From positions 62,001 to 126,000 of the forward strand of contig NZ_JALPTB010000005.1 in the NCBI RefSeq assembly GCF_023218075.1: a stretch of DNA of 64,000 bases, read 5' to 3'. The DNA is from Rhodococcus sp. HM1 (GTDB lineage: Bacteria; Actinomycetota; Actinomycetes; Mycobacteriales; Mycobacteriaceae). The notes beneath the pieces were generated by a model that saw only the letters and a program-made list of their open reading frames with translations, was not told where the DNA came from and ran no database searches. A program made the position numbers and the translations under genes. Of this stretch, positions 1 through 7,452 are shown piece by piece; positions within the stretch are counted from its first letter, which is position 1; every line of letters starts with the position of its first letter.

Positions 1-350
1 GTGGCGAACGGACGCAACGTTTCGGCCAGCATCGCGGTCGCGACGAGATCGACGGTGAAGATCTGCCGCCAGTCCGCCATCGTCGGCGAGATCCCCGCCG
101 CGTGCGCCACCGCGCGCAGCGTGCCGAGTTCGGACACCCGATCGGCGAGGCGGGCGAGCGCATCGCCGTCGGTGATGTCGAGGACGATCGGCTCCACCGC
201 ACCCGCGGGGGCCAGTGCTTCGGCGGCGGTGGCAACGGTCGCGGCATCGCGGTCGGCGAGCAGCAGGACATCGACCGTCCCGGAAAGCCGTTGCGCGCAG
301 GCGTACCCCATTCCCCGGCCCGCGCCGGTCACGACGCCCACCGTGGTCAT
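1..350 (-). CDS. SDR-family oxidoreductase, 5'-part only (continues past the window start)
   Basis: The reading frame starts at ATG 350-348 and stays open to the window edge, giving about 116 residues of a short-chain dehydrogenase/reductase. The cofactor motif TGAGRGMG is at residues 8-15. A D-I-T after the third strand and an AHAAGIS (a variant of the NNAG motif) follow, as in classical SDRs. The catalytic Tyr-x3-Lys lies outside the window. The start overlaps the end of the upstream VOC gene by four bases, so both are translated from one message that begins at the operator-bearing promoter near 0.84 kb. By context it probably oxidises a hydroxy intermediate of the cluster's acid catabolism. 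That role is inferred; only the family is clear. Confidence 0.8.
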   Translation of the reverse strand, partial: MTTVGVVTGAGRGMGYACAQRLSGTVDVLLLADRDAATVATAAEALAPAGAVEPIVLDITDGDALARLADRVSELGTLRAVAHAAGISPTMADWRQIFTVDLVATAMLAETLRPFA

Positions 351-790
351 GCGCCGGCCCCCCAGCACCGCTGCAGACCCTGCTCCGCGACGCGGGTGAC
401 GAGTTCGATCCGCAGTCCGGTCGTTCCGCGGAGGAACGCGAAGAACAGGCCTCCGTCGGACCCGGCGCGGGTGGCCTCGGTGACGAATCCCCGCGCGACC
501 AGCGCCGCGGCGTCGGCCGCGACGTCGTCGGACCAGTATCCGGCGTGATGGATTCCGCCGCCGGCCTCCCACAACGTTCCCGGGACGCTGCGCACGACCT
601 CGAGGCGGGGTTCGGTGATCGAGTAGGCGCACCGCAGCTCGACCGTGCGGTCGCCGGCGGGAAGCGTCACGGGCACCGCGCCGCCGACCTCCGGTCCCCA
701 CTCGTATCCGAGGAGCGCCGTGAACTCCTCGCGGGTCGCCTCCGGGTCGTCCGCCACGATGCCCAGGTGGAACAGGTCTTCGGCCTTCAT
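347..790 (-). CDS. VOC-superfamily protein (glyoxalase/methylmalonyl-CoA epimerase-like)
   Basis: A 147-residue protein with the beta-alpha-beta-beta-beta layout of the vicinal oxygen chelate fold, in two repeats. Candidate metal ligands are His8 (in FHLGIVA), the HHAGY histidines near residue 82 and the Glu of the C-terminal RIELV strand, a pattern seen in single-domain VOC enzymes such as methylmalonyl-CoA epimerase. Length fits that family. It is the first gene of a minus-strand pair with the SDR (overlap ATGA) and is transcribed divergently from the acyl-CoA dehydrogenase at 891 through a shared promoter with two palindromes. An epimerase acting on an acyl-CoA would fit the B12 mutase encoded at 42.5-44.5 kb, but dioxygenase or isomerase activity is equally possible. 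Confidence 0.75.
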   Translation of the reverse strand: MKAEDLFHLGIVADDPEATREEFTALLGYEWGPEVGGAVPVTLPAGDRTVELRCAYSITEPRLEVVRSVPGTLWEAGGGIHHAGYWSDDVAADAAALVARGFVTEATRAGSDGGLFFAFLRGTTGLRIELVTRVAEQGLQRCWGAGA

Positions 791-834
791 CGCTCGCCTT
801 TCCGCACACCGTCTGTGCAGTGCTGTTCCCGTCT

Positions 835-870
835 CAGAATTGCATTCTTGATTGCAAGAGTCATATTCTC
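835..870. promoter_or_regulatory. Tandem palindromic operator, divergent promoter (sites 1a and 1b)
   Basis: Site 1a at 835-849 reads CAGAAT-TGC-ATTCTT (10 of 12 positions of GAGAAT-N3-ATTCTC). Site 1b at 856-870 reads AAGAGT-CAT-ATTCTC (10 of 12). The centres are 21 bp apart, two helical turns. They sit between the VOC gene (minus) and the acyl-CoA dehydrogenase gene (plus), 21 bases ahead of its ATG, so a bound repressor would shut both directions. The same motif recurs at the other promoters of the cluster. Confidence 0.8.
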
Positions 871-890
871 ACTCGTGGAGAGGAGACGCA

Positions 891-2192
891 ATGGCATGGG
901 ATTTCGAAACCGACCCCGAGTACCAGGCGAAACTCGACTGGGCCGACGCGTTCGTGCGTGAAGAGGTCGAACCCCTCGATCTGGTGTGGGAACACGAACA
1001 GTTCGTTCCGCTCGACGGCGCCCGGCGCAAGGCGATCGATCCGCTGAAACAGGAGGTCCGGAAACAGGGTCTGTGGGCGACGCACCTCGGGCCGGAACTC
1101 GGCGGTCAGGGCTACGGCCAGCTGAAGCTCGCGCTGCTCAACGAGATCCTCGGCCGATCGAGCTGGGCGCCGATCGTGTTCGGCTGCCAGGCACCGGACA
1201 CCGGCAACGCCGAGATCATCGCTCACTACGGCACTCCCGAGCAGAAGGAGCGCTACCTGCAGCCGCTGCTCGACGGCGAGGTGTTCTCCTCGTACTCGAT
1301 GACCGAACCGCAGGGCGGGGCCGACCCGGCACAGTTCCGGACCCGGGCCGTCAAGGATGGCGACCACTGGGTGATCAACGGCTGGAAGTACTTCTCCTCC
1401 AACGCCCGGACCGCCGAGTTCCTCATCGTGATGGTCGTGACGGATCCCGACGTCCCGGTGCACAAGGGAACGTCGATGTTCCTCGTCCCCACGGACACCC
1501 CGGGTGTCGAGATCGTCCGCAACGTCGGGCTGTACGGCGAACCGATGAACGAGGGCACCCACGCACTGATCCACTACAACAACGTGCGGGTCCCCGCCGA
1601 CGCGATGCTCGGCGAGGAGGGCGGGGCGTTCGCGGCCGCTCAGGTGCGCCTCGGCGGCGGCCGTATCCACCACGCCATGCGCACGATCGGCTTGGCACAG
1701 AAGGCGATCGACATGATGTGCGAGCGCGCCCTGAGCCGCGAGACGGCCGGTAGCCGCCTCGCCGACAAGCAGACCGTGCAGGGTTACATCGCCGATTCCT
1801 ACGCGCAGCTCACCCAGTTCCGGCTGTTCGTGCTCAACACTGCGTGGAAGATCGACAAGTACAACGACTACAAGAAGGTACGCAAGGACATCGCGACCGC
1901 GAAGATCGTGATGCCGACCGTGCTGCACGACATCGCTTGGCGCGCAATGCAGGTGCACGGTGCACTCGGCGTCACCAACGAGATGCCGTTCTTCCGGATG
2001 ATCCACGGCGCCGCGGTGATGGGTCTGGCCGACGGACCGACCGAGGTGCACAAGACGACCGTCGCCAAGCAGGTTCTGCGCGACTACAAGCCGATCGACG
2101 AAATGTGGCCGTCGGAGTGGATCCCGAAGAAGCAAGAAGCCGCCCGGGCGAAATTCGCCGACTACCTCGAACTCGAAGTGGGGAACCTGTGA
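891..2192 (+). CDS. ACAD10/11-like (LvaC-like) acyl-CoA dehydrogenase
   Basis: A 433-residue flavoprotein of the acyl-CoA dehydrogenase fold: alpha-helical N domain (about 1-140), beta domain with SMTEPQGGAD and WVINGWKYFSS (about 140-260), and C-terminal helical domain. GGGRIHHAMR and the C-terminal LADGPTEVH are typical of the ACAD10/ACAD11 branch, where they replace the usual YEGT motif. In Pseudomonas the homologous LvaC acts with the kinase LvaA on 4-hydroxyacyl-CoA, eliminating phosphate and yielding a 3-hydroxyacyl-CoA; that family knowledge is applied here by analogy. The ATG at 891 follows a GGAGAGGAG ribosome site; an upstream in-frame ATG at 852 lies inside the operator and is rejected. 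The next gene overlaps by GTGA. Confidence 0.88.
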   Translation: MAWDFETDPEYQAKLDWADAFVREEVEPLDLVWEHEQFVPLDGARRKAIDPLKQEVRKQGLWATHLGPELGGQGYGQLKLALLNEILGRSSWAPIVFGCQAPDTGNAEIIAHYGTPEQKERYLQPLLDGEVFSSYSMTEPQGGADPAQFRTRAVKDGDHWVINGWKYFSSNARTAEFLIVMVVTDPDVPVHKGTSMFLVPTDTPGVEIVRNVGLYGEPMNEGTHALIHYNNVRVPADAMLGEEGGAFAAAQVRLGGGRIHHAMRTIGLAQKAIDMMCERALSRETAGSRLADKQTVQGYIADSYAQLTQFRLFVLNTAWKIDKYNDYKKVRKDIATAKIVMPTVLHDIAWRAMQVHGALGVTNEMPFFRMIHGAAVMGLADGPTEVHKTTVAKQVLRDYKPIDEMWPSEWIPKKQEAARAKFADYLELEVGNL

Positions 2193-3211
2193 TCGACACC
2201 GAACGCCTCGCCGCATGGATGGACGAGCAGGGCCTGCCCGGCAAGGGAGCCCCGCTCGAGGCCAAGTATCTGTCCGGCGGAACCCAGAACGAGATCTACA
2301 AGCTCACACGTGACGACTTCACGTGCGTCATCCGGATCCCACCGGCCGGCGCGCCCGCCGACCGCGACAACGGAATCATGCGCGAGTGGCGCATCATCCA
2401 GGCGCTGGACGGCACCGACGTCCCGCACACGAAAGCTGTAGCCGCGTGCGAGGACACGTCGGTGCTCGGCCGTTCCTTCTATCTCATGGGATTCGTCGAC
2501 GGCTGGTCCCCGATGGACCACCGCGGCACCTGGCCCGCACCGTTCGACACCGACGTCGAGGCACGAAAAGGACTGGCCTACCAACTCGCCGAGGGCATCG
2601 CCCTGCTCTCGAAGGTCGACTGGAAAGCGCAGGGGCTGCAGGATCTCGGCCGGCCCGAAGGCTTCCACGATCGGCAGGTCGACCGCTGGACCCGATTCTT
2701 CGAACGGATCAAGGCGCGCGAGATCGAAGGCATGGATGTCGCCACCAAGTGGCTGCAGACCCACCGTCCGCTCGACTACGTCCCGGGTCTGATGCACGGT
2801 GACTACCAGTTCGCGAACGTGATGTACCGCAACGGTGCACCCGCGAAGCTCGCGGCACTCGTCGACTGGGAGATGGGCACAGTCGGTGATCCCAAGCTCG
2901 ACCTCGGCTGGATGCTCATGAACTGGCCCGAGGACACGAACGCCATCGAGGACAGCGCGGTCAGCTACGTCGATTTGACCGGGATGCCGAACCGCTCGCA
3001 GATGCTCGCGCACTACGCCGACGTCTCCGGCCGTCAGGTCGACGACCTCGACTACTACCTCGTGCTGGCGAAGTGGAAGCTCGCGATCGTCCTCGAACAG
3101 GGCTTCCAGCGGGCGGGCGACGACGTCAAACTGCAGTCGTACGGTCCGGTCATCGTCAACCTCATGAAGTCGGCGGCGGAACTCGCCGAATCGACGGACT
3201 ACAAGGGATGA
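2189..3211 (+). CDS. APH-family phosphotransferase (LvaA/ACAD11 kinase-domain-like)
   Basis: A 340-residue aminoglycoside-phosphotransferase-fold kinase. The N lobe carries LSGGTQNEIYKL (29-40, nucleotide loop) and VIRIPP. The catalytic loop is HGDYQFANV at 203-211 (His203, Asp205, Asn210), and the metal-binding DWE is at 226-228. No antibiotic-resistance role is implied: this branch is the free-standing equivalent of the kinase domain fused to the dehydrogenase in eukaryotic ACAD10/11, and of LvaA, which phosphorylates the 4-hydroxyl of a hydroxyacyl-CoA. Its GTG start overlaps the dehydrogenase stop (GTGA), and its stop overlaps the next ATG, so the two partners are translationally coupled. 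Substrate chain length is unknown. Confidence 0.85.
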   Translation: MIDTERLAAWMDEQGLPGKGAPLEAKYLSGGTQNEIYKLTRDDFTCVIRIPPAGAPADRDNGIMREWRIIQALDGTDVPHTKAVAACEDTSVLGRSFYLMGFVDGWSPMDHRGTWPAPFDTDVEARKGLAYQLAEGIALLSKVDWKAQGLQDLGRPEGFHDRQVDRWTRFFERIKAREIEGMDVATKWLQTHRPLDYVPGLMHGDYQFANVMYRNGAPAKLAALVDWEMGTVGDPKLDLGWMLMNWPEDTNAIEDSAVSYVDLTGMPNRSQMLAHYADVSGRQVDDLDYYLVLAKWKLAIVLEQGFQRAGDDVKLQSYGPVIVNLMKSAAELAESTDYKG

Positions 3212-3990
3212 CCGGCGGATACGACGGCCTCGTCACGGAGAGGCGCGGGCAGATCCTTGTCCTGCGCCTCGACCGTCCCGAGGCCCGCAACGCCCTGACC
3301 GGTCCGATGATGCGCGGCCTCGGCGCCGCCGCGCGCGAGGCCGAGAACGATCCGGAGATCCGGGCGATCGTCCTCACCGGCTCCGGCGACCGCGCGTTCT
3401 GCTCCGGCATGGATCTGCGTGTGTTCGCCGAGGGAGGCTCGGTCGGGTTCGACAACCCGGACGACGCCGACGCCTACCGTCGGCTGTCCGCCGGGGAACT
3501 CGCCGTCCCGGTGGTGGGCGCCGCCAACGGCACCGCCGTCGGGGGTGGGCTCGAACTGCTCCTCGGGTGTGACATCATCGTCGCGTCCACCGAGGCGAAG
3601 TTCGGTCTCCCCGAGGTGAAGCGGGGCCTGTTCCCGGGCGGTGGAGGCACGACGATCGGGACACGTATCCCCGTCGGCGCCGCACTCGAGATGACGTTGA
3701 CGGGGGATCCGATCACCGCGACCCGAGGCTACGAACTCGGACTCGTCAATGCGGTGGTCGCCCAGGAGAAGGTGCTGGACACCGCGCTCGGATACGCGGA
3801 GCGGATCGCGGCGAACGCGCCGCTCGGGCTCGCCGCGTGCAAGGAGTTGGTCCGGCTGTCCGTGTCCGACTCCGCGCTCGCCGCGTCCCGACTGAAGGAA
3901 TGGCAGAGCACCGTCTTCTCCAGTGCGGACGCCAAAGAGGGCGCGGCGGCGTTCGTCGAGAAGCGTGCCCCCGTATGGCAGGGCAGGTGA
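3208..3990 (+). CDS. Enoyl-CoA hydratase (crotonase with both catalytic glutamates)
   Basis: A 260-residue crotonase. The oxyanion-hole segments are AFCSGMDL (63-70) and GGGLELLLGCD (112-122). Both hydratase glutamates are present: Glu116 in GGGLEL and Glu136 in FGLPEVKRG. The C-terminal trimerisation helices and the EKRAPVWQGR tail are complete. It is therefore the best candidate in the cluster for a true trans-2-enoyl-CoA hydratase; the other three crotonases here lack these residues. It is the third gene of the operon starting at 891, with ATGA overlap to the kinase gene, and probably hydrates the enoyl-CoA made by one of the cluster dehydrogenases. Confidence 0.88.
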   Translation: MTGGYDGLVTERRGQILVLRLDRPEARNALTGPMMRGLGAAAREAENDPEIRAIVLTGSGDRAFCSGMDLRVFAEGGSVGFDNPDDADAYRRLSAGELAVPVVGAANGTAVGGGLELLLGCDIIVASTEAKFGLPEVKRGLFPGGGGTTIGTRIPVGAALEMTLTGDPITATRGYELGLVNAVVAQEKVLDTALGYAERIAANAPLGLAACKELVRLSVSDSALAASRLKEWQSTVFSSADAKEGAAAFVEKRAPVWQGR

Positions 3991-3995
3991 TCCGC

Positions 3996-4961
3996 ATGCG
4001 TGCAGCGATCTGCCCCGAATACGGATCCATCGACGTCGTTCGCGTCGGCACCCTCGATCCGCCCGCACTCGAGCCGGGCAAGGTCCGGGTGCGCGTCGCC
4101 GCGGCCGCGGTGAACTTCCCGGATGTCCTGCTCGTCGCCGACAAGTATCAGATCAGCGTTCCGCCGCCGTTCGTTCCCGGTAGCGAATTCGCCGGTGTCG
4201 TAGAGGAATTGGGCGACGGTGTCGACAGCTTCACGGTCGGTGACCGGGTCGTCGGCACCGGCATCGTCGGGGCGTTCGCGGAACAGGTCGTCGCCCCGGC
4301 ACGGAACTTGACACCGATCCCGGACGGCGTCGACGCCCACGTCGCCGCCGCGTTCGGTGTCGCGCATCGGACCGCCTACCACAGTCTGCGATCGGTGGCC
4401 GGGGTCCGCCCCGGCGACGAGGTGATCGTGCTCGGCGCCGGCGGTGGGGTGGGGCTCGCGGCGGTCCAGCTCGCCGTGGCCATGGGAGCGACCGTCACCG
4501 CGGTCGCGTCCATCCCCGACAAGCTGGAGGTCGCTGCGTCCTACGGGGCACGTCACCTCGTCGACCACCGCACCGTGGATGTGAGGGCGGCGCTGCGGGA
4601 GGCGCTGCCCGGTGGCGCCGACGTGGTGCTGGACCCGGTCGGCGGCGGCCTGTCCGAGGTCGCGTTGCGGACGCTACGACGCGGCGGCCGGTTCGTCACG
4701 ATCGGCTTCGCCTCCGGCGAGATTCCGCGGATCCCGCTGAATCTCGTGCTCGTCAAGGGCGTTCGGATTCTGGGATTCCAATTTCAGGACCTCGATCCGG
4801 ACGAGATGCGGCGCAACGAAATCGAGTTGCGCGAGCTGCTCGCGACCGGACGGGTCGTCCCGCACATCGGCGCGCGCCTGACTCTCGACGACACCGTCGA
4901 GGCGCTGCGCATGGTCGCCGACGGCCGGGCGATCGGCAAGATCGTCATCGACGTGGCGTAA
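3996..4961 (+). CDS. MDR-family NADPH:quinone oxidoreductase-like enzyme
   Basis: A 321-residue medium-chain reductase without the structural-zinc cysteines. The N-terminal GroES-like domain has NFPDVLLVADKYQ and PGSEFAGVVEELG; the Rossmann motif VLGAGGGVGLAAVQLA is at about 145-160. This is the pattern of QorA/zinc-independent quinone oxidoreductases and enoyl reductases using NADPH. ATG 3996 was chosen because AGGTGA lies at a good distance before it; GTG 3987 and ATG 3975 are in-frame alternatives, and GTG 3987 would give the GTGA overlap common here. Last gene of the 891 operon, followed by a strong hairpin. It may reduce a double bond in an enone or enoyl intermediate. Confidence 0.8.
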   Translation: MRAAICPEYGSIDVVRVGTLDPPALEPGKVRVRVAAAAVNFPDVLLVADKYQISVPPPFVPGSEFAGVVEELGDGVDSFTVGDRVVGTGIVGAFAEQVVAPARNLTPIPDGVDAHVAAAFGVAHRTAYHSLRSVAGVRPGDEVIVLGAGGGVGLAAVQLAVAMGATVTAVASIPDKLEVAASYGARHLVDHRTVDVRAALREALPGGADVVLDPVGGGLSEVALRTLRRGGRFVTIGFASGEIPRIPLNLVLVKGVRILGFQFQDLDPDEMRRNEIELRELLATGRVVPHIGARLTLDDTVEALRMVADGRAIGKIVIDVA

Positions 4962-4965
4962 CCGC

Positions 4966-5011
4966 CCGGTGTGCCTTTGTGGCGGCCCTGACCGCCAGAA
5001 AGGCACACCGG
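4966..5011. terminator. Hairpin family A, copy 1, between convergent genes
   Basis: Two 20-base arms (4966-4985 and 4992-5011), pairing GGTGTGCCTTTGTGGCGG with its complement apart from mismatches in the centre of the arm, separated by CCCTGA. It lies between the ends of the MDR gene (plus) and the gene at 5033 (minus). Almost the same sequence forms a perfect hairpin at 35054-35099, also between convergent genes. No U-tract follows. It may act as a bidirectional terminator or mRNA 3'-end stabiliser. Confidence 0.65.
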
Positions 5012-5032
5012 CGGCGAAGCCGCACTGCGTGC

Positions 5033-5527
5033 TTATCCCACCGAAGCCAGGTCGCGCACCGAAGAGGTTCCGCTGCTGCGGAACGTTTCTGTGGTGCCCG
5101 GCGAATCCGCCGGAGCCGCTGCAGCCGCGAGCGCGTGGGACTTGAAGGCGCGTGCCGCCACGCTCAGCCGATGCTGGATCGAATCGAACTTCCGGTCCAG
5201 ATCCGACGGCAGCGCATCGCCCCACACCGCGATGCGGGTGAGGCCGCTGTCGAGCGCGTCGAGCATGCCTTCACGGATTCGGCTGTCCGACTCGTACAGA
5301 TTCACCGATACCGCAATGGATTCGGGCATCGGACCGATGGGCGAGGACAGCGCCGCCTCCAGATCGACGGTGGTTGCACCGAGGATCCGGATCGGGCGCA
5401 CATCCTGGGGATCGGCCACGGCGACCGTGACATCCCAGCCGGCCATCACGTGATCGAAGAGCCAGCCTCCCGCGAACTGGACGGCGTCGGCGACATTCGG
5501 TGCGACGACGGCCAGCCGCCTTCTCAG
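5033..5527 (-). CDS. Conserved hypothetical protein downstream of a TetR gene
   Basis: No family is recognised. The product (about 164 residues) begins VVAPNVADAVQFAGGWLFDHVMAGWDVTV-like after a basic stretch, has an acidic middle with an alternating hydrophobic pattern (alpha/beta fold likely), and ends in an Ala/Ser/Thr-rich, probably disordered tail. No signal peptide or membrane helix is seen. The start is uncertain: the reading frame has no ATG, GTG or TTG near the TetR stop, but CTG 5527-5525 overlaps that stop as CTGA, mirroring the ATGA/GTGA overlaps elsewhere. An ATG at 5617 would give a longer protein overlapping TetR by about 90 bases. It is probably co-transcribed with TetR and may be its functional partner. 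Confidence 0.6.
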   Translation of the reverse strand: MRRRLAVVAPNVADAVQFAGGWLFDHVMAGWDVTVAVADPQDVRPIRILGATTVDLEAALSSPIGPMPESIAVSVNLYESDSRIREGMLDALDSGLTRIAVWGDALPSDLDRKFDSIQHRLSVAARAFKSHALAAAAAPADSPGTTETFRSSGTSSVRDLASVG

Positions 5528-6129
5528 GTGGTGGCGTCGGGCATGAGCTGTCGAGTAAGCGACTGTATGTACTCCCGGAACACCGCGGTAAGAGGAATCG
5601 ATGGATCGAGCAGCCATGAGGTTTCCATTCCGTTGAGAAAGGCGACGATCTCTACAGCCTTGGTCGCGGGGTCCACGTCGGCGCGATACCGCCCTGCGCT
5701 CTGGCCGCGCCGGATGCCGTCCTCGACGGTGTCCAGCGCGGCCCGGTATCGATCGAGCAGGCGACCGTGCAGGGGTGCCGCCGGATCGAGGTTCTCGATC
5801 ACCAGCGTGGCGAACATCCCCACCAGTTCAGGTGAGCGTTCGAATCGTTCCGGCACCCTCCCGAGCTGTTCGAGCAGGTCGCCGGACCGATCCGCGTGTG
5901 CATCGTCGTCGCGGTCGCGGGCATCGAGCACCGCATGCAACAACTGGTCCTTGGACTCGAAGTGATGCAGCAGCCCCGCGGTGGTGACACCGGCCTCTCC
6001 AGCGATCTGGGCGAGGGTCGTGTTCCGCCAGCCGTTTCGCGCCAGCAGTCGCTGCGCAACGGAAAGAATGAGCTGACGGCGATCCTCGCCCTTGGAGAGG
6101 AGTGTGTCGTACGGCCTCGGTGCTGACAC
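5524..6129 (-). CDS. TetR-family transcriptional regulator
   Basis: A 201-residue one-domain repressor. The N-terminal HTH spans residues 18-63, with ARNGWRNTTLAQIAGEAGVTTAGLLHHF and the following helix SKDQLLHAVLDARD. The ligand-binding domain has several hydrophobic helices and an IVAFLNGMETSWLLDP segment typical of the family. GTG 6129 follows AAAGGAGTGAGG. A perfect 9-bp inverted repeat in its own promoter (6145-6172) is a probable autoregulatory operator, and it is unlike the GAGAAT palindromes of the surrounding cluster. It thus seems to run its own small circuit with the gene at 5033, although it could also act on the thiolase operon that ends at 6265. Confidence 0.87.
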   Translation of the reverse strand: MSAPRPYDTLLSKGEDRRQLILSVAQRLLARNGWRNTTLAQIAGEAGVTTAGLLHHFESKDQLLHAVLDARDRDDDAHADRSGDLLEQLGRVPERFERSPELVGMFATLVIENLDPAAPLHGRLLDRYRAALDTVEDGIRRGQSAGRYRADVDPATKAVEIVAFLNGMETSWLLDPSIPLTAVFREYIQSLTRQLMPDATT

Positions 6130-6144
6130 CTCACTCCTTTCGGA

Positions 6145-6172
6145 CCAACCTACCTAGTACACAGTAGGTTGG
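6145..6172. promoter_or_regulatory. Probable TetR autoregulatory operator
   Basis: CCAACCTAC (6145-6153) and GTAGGTTGG (6164-6172) form perfect 9-bp arms around a 10-base spacer. The site lies 16 bases upstream of the TetR start. The centre TAGTAC could include the -10 element. The sequence is unrelated to GAGAAT-N3-ATTCTC, which points to a different repressor, most simply the adjacent TetR itself. Confidence 0.7.
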
Positions 6173-6264
6173 TTTTCCGGATGTGACAAGGGTCTCATAT
6201 CGAGCAGTTCCGTGCAGCAGCTCACACGGATTCCAAGTGCCCTTGCCTACAATTCGCCCGGCCT

Positions 6265-7410
6265 TCAGTCCACGAGTTCGACGACGGTCGCGTTGGCCGT
6301 ACCACCGCCCTCGCACATGGTCTGCAGTCCGTACCGGAGCCCGTTGTCGCGCATGTGGTGGATCATCCGCGTCATGAGGATGGCTCCGGAACCTCCGAGC
6401 GGATGCCCCAGCGCGATCGCGCCACCGAGAGGATTCACCCGCGCGGGATCGGCACCCGTCTCTTCGAGCCAGGCCAGCGGCACCGACGCGAACGCCTCGT
6501 TCACCTCGAACACCCCGATGTCACCGATTCCCAGCCCCGCCTTCCGCAGCACCTTCTCTGTCGCCGGGATCGGACCGGTCAGCATGAGCACCGGATCGGA
6601 GCCGGCGACCACACCGGCGCGGTACCGCACGATCGGGGTGAGACCCAGTTCGCGCGCCTTCTCCGGCGTGGTGACCAGCAGCGCCGCGGCGCCGTCGGCG
6701 ATCTGCGAGGAGTTCCCCGCGTGGATCACCCCGTCCTCCTTGAACACCGGCTTCAGGCCCGCGAGCTTCTCGACGGTCGTCCCGCGCCGCAGACCCTCGT
6801 CGCGCGCGACCGTCCCGTCCTCGGTCTCGACCGGCACGATCTGGGCGTCGAACGCACCCCGGTCGATCGCCGCCGCCGCCCACTCGTGGGACTGCGCCGA
6901 CAGTTCGTCGAGCCGGGTCCGCGAGAACCCCCACTTCTCGGCGATCATCTCGGCGCCGATGCCCTGGTTGAACTGGAAATTGTCGTAGCGGGCGAGCGCG
7001 CGCGGCCCGTACGGCATGCCGTCGGCCCTCGCCGCGCCGAGCGGCACCCGGCTCATCGACTCGACACCGCCGGCGACCACGACGTCCTGCTGCCCGGACA
7101 TGACCGCGTGCACGGCGAAGTCGAGGGCCTGCTGGCTCGACCCGCACGCCCGGTTCACCGATGTGCCGGGAATGCTCTCCGGCCAGCCCGCCGCGAGCAC
7201 CGAGTACCGGCCGATGTTGCTGGACTGGTCGCCGACCTGGGACACACAACCCCACACCACGTCGTCGACGATCACCGGGTCGATCCCGGTGCGCTCCGCG
7301 AGGGCCGTGAGCACCACCGCCGACAGGTCCGCCGGGTGCACACCCGCCAGCCCGCCGTTGCGCTTGCCGACCGGTGTCCGGACCGCCTCCGCGATCACCA
7401 CTTCACGCAT
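6265..7410 (-). CDS. Acetyl-CoA acetyltransferase (thiolase)
   Basis: A 381-residue thiolase. The nucleophile is Cys89 in NRACGSSQQA; the second histidine is in VNPLGGAIALGHPLGGSGA, and the C-terminal proton-shuttling Cys is in MCEGGGTANA. It cleaves 3-ketoacyl-CoA, releasing acetyl- or propionyl-CoA, in the cytoplasm. It is the last gene of the long minus-strand operon that begins with the ABC-transporter genes, 42 bases after the crotonase gene. Nothing unusual in sequence. The 135-base gap after it up to the TetR promoter holds no obvious gene. Confidence 0.9.
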   Translation of the reverse strand: MREVVIAEAVRTPVGKRNGGLAGVHPADLSAVVLTALAERTGIDPVIVDDVVWGCVSQVGDQSSNIGRYSVLAAGWPESIPGTSVNRACGSSQQALDFAVHAVMSGQQDVVVAGGVESMSRVPLGAARADGMPYGPRALARYDNFQFNQGIGAEMIAEKWGFSRTRLDELSAQSHEWAAAAIDRGAFDAQIVPVETEDGTVARDEGLRRGTTVEKLAGLKPVFKEDGVIHAGNSSQIADGAAALLVTTPEKARELGLTPIVRYRAGVVAGSDPVLMLTGPIPATEKVLRKAGLGIGDIGVFEVNEAFASVPLAWLEETGADPARVNPLGGAIALGHPLGGSGAILMTRMIHHMRDNGLRYGLQTMCEGGGTANATVVELVD

Positions 7411-7452
7411 CTACTTCTCCCAATTCGTCATCCGAGGACACGTCCCGCGGCG

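Noticed and set aside
861-2216. 451-residue minus-strand frame opposite the ACAD11-like gene
   Set aside because: Shadow frame; no recognisable domain, no ribosome site, and the plus strand has a clear acyl-CoA dehydrogenase.
2189-3211. Aminoglycoside-resistance phosphotransferase
   Set aside because: The fold is APH, but translational coupling to an ACAD11-like gene and the family pattern point to an acyl-CoA-pathway kinase.
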